From: Verrucomicrobiota bacterium
GTDB lineage: Bacteria > Verrucomicrobiota > Verrucomicrobiia > Limisphaerales > JADLHS01
Direction of reading: 5' to 3'
Length of the DNA stretch: 12,180 nucleotides
Assembly (NCBI GenBank): GCA_004297495.1
Contig: SCTL01000702.1
Coordinates: 1 to 12,180 of the forward strand
How positions within the stretch are numbered: position 1 is the first letter of the stretch; every line of letters starts with the position of its first letter. The translations under genes were made by a program, and so were the position numbers. Of the stretch, positions 6,428 through 10,874 are shown one piece after another. The notes below the pieces were generated by a model. It saw only the letters and a program-made list of their open reading frames with translations, searched no databases and had not been told where the DNA came from.

Positions 6428-8910
6428 TGTCGAAGCCGGAAACCAAATGCTGGCGCAATGACGCTTACGCCAAGGTCACGGGCAAGGCGAAGTTCACGGA
6501 CGATCTCAAGTTCGTCAACGCGCTCCATGCCGCGCCGGCGTATTCCGATTTCGTTCACGCGCGCATCCTCTCGATTGACACAAGCGCCGCCGAGAAAGTT
6601 TCTGGCGTGATTCGTGTGCTGACAGCGAAGGATGTGCCGGGCGTGAACCGCTTCGGCCAGATCATCCGCGACTACCGCATCTTCGCCGACGACAAGATTC
6701 GTTACCACGGTGATGTCGTCGCCGTCATCGTCGCCGAGACGCGTGAGATTGCGATTTCTGCGGCGCAATTGGTGAAAGTGAACGCCGAGCCGCTGCCGGC
6801 CGTGCTTGATCCCGAGGCGGCGATGCTCCCGGACGCACCGCTCGTGCATGAGAATCACGGCTCGAACATCGTCAACACGCACGTTGTCCGGCGCGGAAAT
6901 GTTGACAATGGTTTCAAGCAGGCTGATTTCGTCATCGAAGAAATGTTTCGGACGCAGACCATCGAGCACGCTTACATGGAAACCGAAGCGGCGATTTGCG
7001 TGACGCGTTCGACCGATGGCGTGATTGAAGTTTACGGCAGCATGCAGCATCCGTTCAGCACGCGGCGATTTGTGGCGGCGTGCTTGGGCGTAGCGCTTTC
7101 GGAAATCGAAGTCATCGGCACGCCGATGGGCGGCGGCTTTGGCGGCAAGGACGACACGGCGGCGATTGTTTGCGCGCGCACGGCGCTCGCGGCGAAGTTG
7201 CTTGGTCGCCCGGTGAAGATGGTTTATCGCCGCGACTGGTCTATGCGCGAGAGCTACAAGCGCCATCCGTATCGCGTGGCTTACAAGATGGGCGTGACGA
7301 AGGCGGGCCGCATCACGGCGGTGCAATGCCGAATCGTTGCCGACGGCGGCGCGTATTGCTCGGTCACGCCGTGGGTCACGTGGCGCTCGACGGTGCAATG
7401 CTGCGGGCCTTACGTCGTCGAGAATGTCCACTGCGACACGTTCGGCGTTTACACGAACAACGTCGTCGCCGGTGCGATGCGCGGGTTCGGCTCGCCGCAA
7501 ATGAACTTCGTCATCGAACAAGTCGTGGAAATGGCAGCGGTGAAGGTCGGCATTTCGGGAATTGAATTTCGCCGCCGCAACATGGTGCGGCAAGGCAGCG
7601 TCACGATCACCGGCCAGAAACTCGACGGCCATAAGGTCGCGATGGAACAGGTGCTGGATGCAGTTTTGAAGGAAATAGATTACGAGAAAAAGTTGGGGTG
7701 GTGCTCGCACGGTAAAACGTCCACAACTCCGCAAGGTCTTGGAGTGCGGCAGCCCTCTGCCGCTGTGGAACGCGAGCCGGCATTCGAAAGCGGCGGAGGG
7801 CCGCCGCAGTCCAAGACGCTATCGCGCGAATTGGAGCAGGATGAACTTTATGGCATGGGCGTGGCGATGAGTTATCGCGGGGTGAGCCTCGGTGCGGAAG
7901 GCGTGGATTTTTGCTCGGCCATTATCAATGCCCAGGCCGACGGCTCGATCTTTCTCGAAACCGGTATTCACGAGAACGGGCAAGGCTCGGAGTCCGCGAT
8001 GCTGCTGATTTGCGCGGAGGAACTCGGCGTGGATTTGAATCGCATCCGTTACCGGCGCTCCTCGACTTCGAGCATCCCCGACAGCGGCACTACGGTCGCA
8101 TCGCGAGGCACAATCATGGGCGGTGGGGCGGTCACACTCGCGGCGCGCGAGTTGAAGAAGAAGATTGCCGAGGCGTTTTGCGAGAAGCTGCATTGCGCGG
8201 CGGATGAGGTGCGGTTCAAAGACAATTTTATTTGGGGCAAAGCGACCCGCATGGAGTGCGGCGACATGTCGCCGCTTTCTTCGACGCGACATGTCGCGTC
8301 GTTCCAAAGCGCGGACATGTCCACGCACTCCAAAATCTCATTCGCCGAAGCAATGCGGCAGATGTGGGCGATGCAGAAGTTTCCATTTGCGCTCGGCGTG
8401 TTCAGAGCGCCGCGCGTGAGCTGGGACGAACACACCGGTCAGGGCGATGCGTATTTCACGTGGGTTTACGGTTGTCAGGCCGTCGAACTCACCGTGAACA
8501 AGCGCACCGGCAAAGTGAGGCTGCTCAACGCTGTCGCTGCGCACGACGTGGGGCGCGCGGTGAATCCGGAGATGGTGCGCGGGCAGATTTACGGCGGCAT
8601 GGCGATGAGCGCGGGCTACGCGCTGCACGAGGAAGTGAAAGCGCCCGGCGGAAAAATGACCACGCTCAACCTGAACACGTATCGCCTCCCGCGATCGATG
8701 GATCTGCCGGAGATGAAGGTGATCATCGTCGAGAATCCCGATCCGGTGTCGCCGACGGGCGCGAAGAGCATCGGCGAACCAGCGAATGAAATTCTCGCGC
8801 CGGCGATTGCGAACGCGATCTTCAATGCGACGGGCGTGCGGCATTTTTCGTTGCCGATCAAGCTGGGTGCGATGCCTGAAGCGACTGCGTGCGAGGAGGG
8901 ATGTAAATGA
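6427..8910 (+). CDS. Xanthine-dehydrogenase-family molybdenum-cofactor-binding subunit
   Basis: The product has 827 residues and is the large catalytic subunit of a molybdenum hydroxylase, which hydroxylates N-heterocycles with water as oxygen donor. The N-terminal a/b hammerhead covers about 10-150. Cofactor-domain motifs are GGGFGGKDD (about 235-243), Arg352 in AMRGFGSPQ, Gln519 in NGQGSESAM, PDSGTTVASRGT, and the catalytic Glu784 in GAKSIGEPAN. These are consistent with an active enzyme. Asp270-Trp271 stand where xanthine dehydrogenases have an acidic substrate-binding residue, so xanthine itself is not assured. The [2Fe-2S] subunit is separate (9107-9664), unlike E. coli XdhD, where I recall the two fused, and no FAD subunit is seen. 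Two palindromic elements are translated within it: residues about 437-464 in the linker between the two cofactor domains, and about 609-636. Without them the length is ordinary. Whether selenium is needed cannot be told. Confidence 0.92.
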   Translation: MSKPETKCWRNDAYAKVTGKAKFTDDLKFVNALHAAPAYSDFVHARILSIDTSAAEKVSGVIRVLTAKDVPGVNRFGQIIRDYRIFADDKIRYHGDVVAVIVAETREIAISAAQLVKVNAEPLPAVLDPEAAMLPDAPLVHENHGSNIVNTHVVRRGNVDNGFKQADFVIEEMFRTQTIEHAYMETEAAICVTRSTDGVIEVYGSMQHPFSTRRFVAACLGVALSEIEVIGTPMGGGFGGKDDTAAIVCARTALAAKLLGRPVKMVYRRDWSMRESYKRHPYRVAYKMGVTKAGRITAVQCRIVADGGAYCSVTPWVTWRSTVQCCGPYVVENVHCDTFGVYTNNVVAGAMRGFGSPQMNFVIEQVVEMAAVKVGISGIEFRRRNMVRQGSVTITGQKLDGHKVAMEQVLDAVLKEIDYEKKLGWCSHGKTSTTPQGLGVRQPSAAVEREPAFESGGGPPQSKTLSRELEQDELYGMGVAMSYRGVSLGAEGVDFCSAIINAQADGSIFLETGIHENGQGSESAMLLICAEELGVDLNRIRYRRSSTSSIPDSGTTVASRGTIMGGGAVTLAARELKKKIAEAFCEKLHCAADEVRFKDNFIWGKATRMECGDMSPLSSTRHVASFQSADMSTHSKISFAEAMRQMWAMQKFPFALGVFRAPRVSWDEHTGQGDAYFTWVYGCQAVELTVNKRTGKVRLLNAVAAHDVGRAVNPEMVRGQIYGGMAMSAGYALHEEVKAPGGKMTTLNLNTYRLPRSMDLPEMKVIIVENPDPVSPTGAKSIGEPANEILAPAIANAIFNATGVRHFSLPIKLGAMPEATACEEGCK
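7736..7817. repeat. In-frame palindromic element A inside the Mo-subunit gene
   Basis: The 29-bp arms 7736-7764 and 7789-7817 pair at 26 of 29 positions (left arm starts GTCTTGGAGTGCGGC, right arm ends GCAGTCCAAGAC), with a 24-nt middle. It is translated without a stop as about 28 residues, including GVRQPSAAVEREPAFESGGG. It lies between the IDYEKKL helix and the ELYGMGVAMSYRG strand, in a surface linker where family members vary in length. The arm framework is the same as in element B. Confidence 0.93.
8252..8332. repeat. In-frame palindromic element B (GACATGTC tips) inside the Mo-subunit gene
   Basis: The 27-bp arms 8252-8278 and 8306-8332 (TGGAGTGCGGCGACATGTCG... and ...CACGCACTCCA) pair at 23 of 27. 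Between them is a perfect 20-bp palindrome, CGACGCGACATGTCGCGTCG (8282-8301). GACATGTC occurs three times, at the tip of each hairpin. The length is 81 bp, an exact multiple of three, read as about 28 residues beginning MECGDMSPLSSTRHVASF, between FIWGKATR and ISFAEAMRQ. Confidence 0.93.
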
Positions 8911-8928
8911 AATTTGGTTTTAAGACTG

Positions 8929-9091
8929 CCCTCACCCCGGCCCTCTCCCATCTGATGGGAGAGGGAGAATCGCACGCCGTCTCTCTGCAAGTCGTGCGCG
9001 CGGGATTTGCCGGACGAGCATTCGCAAATAACAGAGTGTTCGCTTGCTGTTCCCCTCTCCCGTCGGACGGGAGAGGGGTCAGGGGTGAGGG
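8929..9091. repeat. Palindromic intergenic repeat, copy 2 (CCCTCACCCC...GGGGTGAGGG)
   Basis: This is the second copy of the element at 4879-5026. The ends are CCCTCACCCC (8929-8938) and GGGGTGAGGG (9082-9091). The left hairpin is CCCTCTCCCAT / ATGGGAGAGGG (8941-8951, 8955-8965), perfect over 11 bp. The right hairpin around GTCGGAC has 13-bp arms. It occupies most of the 196-nt gap between the two hydroxylase subunit genes; the remaining 18 nt before it show nothing, and the 15 nt after it hold the next gene's ribosome binding site. Confidence 0.93.
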
Positions 9092-9093
9092 TT

Positions 9094-9100
9094 GGAAGGA
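9094..9100 (+). promoter_or_regulatory. Ribosome binding site deciding the start of the [2Fe-2S] subunit
   Basis: GGAAGGA lies 6 nt before the ATG at 9107 and only 3 nt after the right arm of the palindromic repeat. It favours the ATG at 9107 over the TTG at 9092, which would overlap this site. Confidence 0.75.
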
Positions 9101-9106
9101 TTGCCC

Positions 9107-9664
9107 ATGAAACTCTTCGTCAACAACCGCGAAATCGAAGTGCCCGCGAGCGCGATGCAGAAGCGCATCGTGGAATTTCTGCGCGAAGACCTCGACCTCA
9201 CCGGTACGAAGAACGCCTGTGACATCGGGGCGTGCGGCGCATGCACGATTCTTGTGAACGACGAGCCACTGCGGATTTGTGTGAAGCTTGTGAAGGATTT
9301 CGCCGGCGCACGCATTCTCACCATCGAAGGACTCGCCGCGCCGGACGGCACGCTGCATCCGCTGCAACAGGCGTTCTTGGATTGCGGTGCGATTCAATGC
9401 GGCTATTGCACGCCCGGCATGGTGCTGACGGCTCACGCGTTTCTGCTGAAGAACCCGCGTCCGACGCGCGACCAGATTCGCCAGGCAATTTTCAAGAATC
9501 TCTGCCGCTGCACCGGCTACCAGCAGATTATTGACGCGATTGAAAAGGCCGCGCCGCATTACCAGCGCGAGGAGCGCGGCCTTCAGGCCGCTTCAGCGTC
9601 CGAGAAAGCGGAGACTCAAAAAAGTTCCAACGATTCCGAACTTGCGGGAGTTGAAGCGGGCTAA
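9107..9664 (+). CDS. [2Fe-2S] subunit of the molybdenum hydroxylase
   Basis: The product has 185 residues from the ATG at 9107. It has the two-domain fold of small subunits of xanthine-dehydrogenase-type enzymes. The plant-ferredoxin-like cluster is held by Cys38, Cys43, Cys46 and Cys58 (ACDIGACGACTI...LRIC). The all-helical second cluster is held by Cys98, Cys101, Cys133 and Cys135 (QCGYCTPGM...NLCRCTGYQ). Its job is to carry electrons from the molybdenum site of the large subunit to a flavin or other acceptor. The usual core ends near residue 153 (IIDAIEKAAPHY). The last 30 or so residues (from EERGLQAAS) are encoded by palindromic element D, and the stop codon lies in the tip of its right hairpin. 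The order here is large subunit before Fe-S subunit, separated by a repeat, with no FAD-subunit gene visible. Confidence 0.95.
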   Translation: MKLFVNNREIEVPASAMQKRIVEFLREDLDLTGTKNACDIGACGACTILVNDEPLRICVKLVKDFAGARILTIEGLAAPDGTLHPLQQAFLDCGAIQCGYCTPGMVLTAHAFLLKNPRPTRDQIRQAIFKNLCRCTGYQQIIDAIEKAAPHYQREERGLQAASASEKAETQKSSNDSELAGVEAG

Positions 9665-9676
9665 AGCCCGCGCTCC
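9571..9676. repeat. Palindromic element D at the 3' end of the [2Fe-2S] subunit gene
   Basis: The arms 9571-9595 (GGAGCGCGGCCTTCAGGCCG CTTCA) and 9652-9676 (TGAAGCGGGCTAAAGCCCGC GCTCC) pair at 22 of 25. The mismatches lie in the hairpin tips, and each tip is itself self-complementary. The TAA stop of the gene (9662-9664) is within the right tip. The coding tail from about residue 155 therefore derives from the element, whose last 12 nt lie in the intergenic gap. Confidence 0.92.
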
Positions 9677-9703
9677 GTTCGCCGTGAGAACACTTTTGAA
9701 CAA

Positions 9704-10873
9704 ATGAACACACTGAAGAAACAATTGACTGAACTCTCCAAATTGAAAACCGACACTTACGGCAAGGACTTCCTGCTGACGTGGGAAAAGTCCGACGCCG
9801 ACATCCGCGCGCTCACGCTCGTCGCGGAGTGCCTGTCGGAATTGCACGCGGCGCGCAAGCCGTTCCGCGTGTTCGACACCGGGCTGGCTATTTCCATTTT
9901 CCGCGACAACTCGACGCGCACGCGCTTCAGCTTCACGTCGGCGGCGAACGCGCTGGGCCTCGGCCTCGCGGATTTGGACGAGGAGAAATCGCAGATCGCC
10001 CACGGCGAAACGGTGCGCGAGACGGCAAACATGATTTCGTTCATGGCCGAAGTCATCGGCATCCGCGACGACATGTATCTCGGCGAAGGCAACAAATACA
10101 TGCGCGAGGTTTCCGCCGCCGTGCAGGAGGGTTTTGAGAAGGGCGTGCTGCATCAGCGGCCCAACATCATCAATCTGCAATGCGACATTGATCATCCCAC
10201 GCAGGCGATGGCGGATTTGGTTCACTTGAAACAGCATTTCGGTTCGCTAGAAAATCTGCGCGGCAAAAAGATCGCGATGAGCTGGGCGTATTCGCCGAGT
10301 TACGGCAAACCGCTGTCCGTGCCGCAGGGCATCATCGGTTTGATGACGCGGTTCGGCATGAACGTGACGCTCGCGCATCCGGAGGGATACGGCTTGATTC
10401 CTGACGTCGTCGAACTCGCTGGGAAGAACGCGAAGAAGAGCGGCGGCTCGTTCCAGGTCGTGAACAGCATGGAAGAATCGTTCCGCGACGCGGACGTGGT
10501 GTATCCGAAATCGTGGGCGGCCTACAGCGTGATGCAACGCCGCACGCCGCTGTTGCAGAAAGGCGACCGCGACGGCCTCAAGGCGTTGGAGAAGGAATGT
10601 CTCGCGAACAACGCTCGCTTCAAGAACTGGGAGTGCGACGCGAAGAAAATGAAACTCACAAAGCACGGCAAGGCGCTCTACATGCATTGTCTGCCGGCGG
10701 ATATTTCGGGCGTGAGCTGCGCGGAAGGCGAAGTCGCGGCGGACGTGTTTGAGCAATACCGCATCGCCACGTATCGCGAGGCGAGTTACAAGCCGTTCGT
10801 CATCGCGGCGATGATTTTGATGGCGCGGGTGAAGAATGTTGCCGCCACGCTGAATAACTTTGCAAAGGATTGA
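9704..10873 (+). CDS. ygeW: Knotted carbamoyltransferase YgeW
   Basis: The product has 389 residues, close to E. coli YgeW (about 396). It is a member of the aspartate/ornithine carbamoyltransferase superfamily with a deep trefoil knot. The carbamoyl-phosphate site is S70-T-R-T-R74 in FRDNSTRTRFS, with H164-P-T-Q167 in CDIDHPTQAMADL and H328-C-L-P in MHCLPADISGVSC. The YgeW-specific stretches KDFLLTWE, KSQIAHGETVRETANMISF, IRDDMYLGEGN and AYSPSYGKPLSVPQGIIGLM are all present. In purine degradation the enzyme is thought to run in the phosphorolytic direction, releasing carbamoyl phosphate from a ureido-amino acid such as 2,3-diureidopropionate; a carbamate kinase, not seen in this window, would then yield ATP. 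The ATG at 9704 has no clear Shine-Dalgarno sequence. It starts 39 nt after the Fe-S subunit stop and 27 nt after element D. There is no palindromic insertion in the protein. Confidence 0.97.
   Translation: MNTLKKQLTELSKLKTDTYGKDFLLTWEKSDADIRALTLVAECLSELHAARKPFRVFDTGLAISIFRDNSTRTRFSFTSAANALGLGLADLDEEKSQIAHGETVRETANMISFMAEVIGIRDDMYLGEGNKYMREVSAAVQEGFEKGVLHQRPNIINLQCDIDHPTQAMADLVHLKQHFGSLENLRGKKIAMSWAYSPSYGKPLSVPQGIIGLMTRFGMNVTLAHPEGYGLIPDVVELAGKNAKKSGGSFQVVNSMEESFRDADVVYPKSWAAYSVMQRRTPLLQKGDRDGLKALEKECLANNARFKNWECDAKKMKLTKHGKALYMHCLPADISGVSCAEGEVAADVFEQYRIATYREASYKPFVIAAMILMARVKNVAATLNNFAKD
10864..10869 (+). promoter_or_regulatory. Ribosome binding site of the terminal PLP-enzyme gene
   Basis: AAAGGA lies 5 nt before the ATG at 10875, within the end of ygeW. 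One base separates the ygeW stop from the next start, so translation is probably coupled. Confidence 0.65.
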
Positions 10874-10874
10874 T

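Noticed and set aside
6166..7734. 522-codon open frame on the - strand
   Set aside because: It lies opposite the threonine-synthase-like and Mo-subunit genes, and its product is Arg/His/Ala-rich with no domain motif. It is a GC-rich antisense artefact, as is the 384-codon frame at 140-1294.
4879..9091. CRISPR array or insertion-sequence ends
   Set aside because: There are two distant copies only, no regular spacers, no transposase gene and no clear target-site duplication.
9092..9106. TTG at 9092 as start of the [2Fe-2S] subunit
   Set aside because: The ATG at 9107 has a GGAAGGA site at proper spacing and gives the usual N-terminus of the family; the TTG would overlap that site and abut the repeat.
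8907..9110. Small open frame of 67 codons overlapping the Mo-subunit stop (ATGA)
   Set aside because: Nearly all of it is the CCCTCACCCC repeat, and its matching frame at 4788-5045 arises the same way. No independent coding signal.
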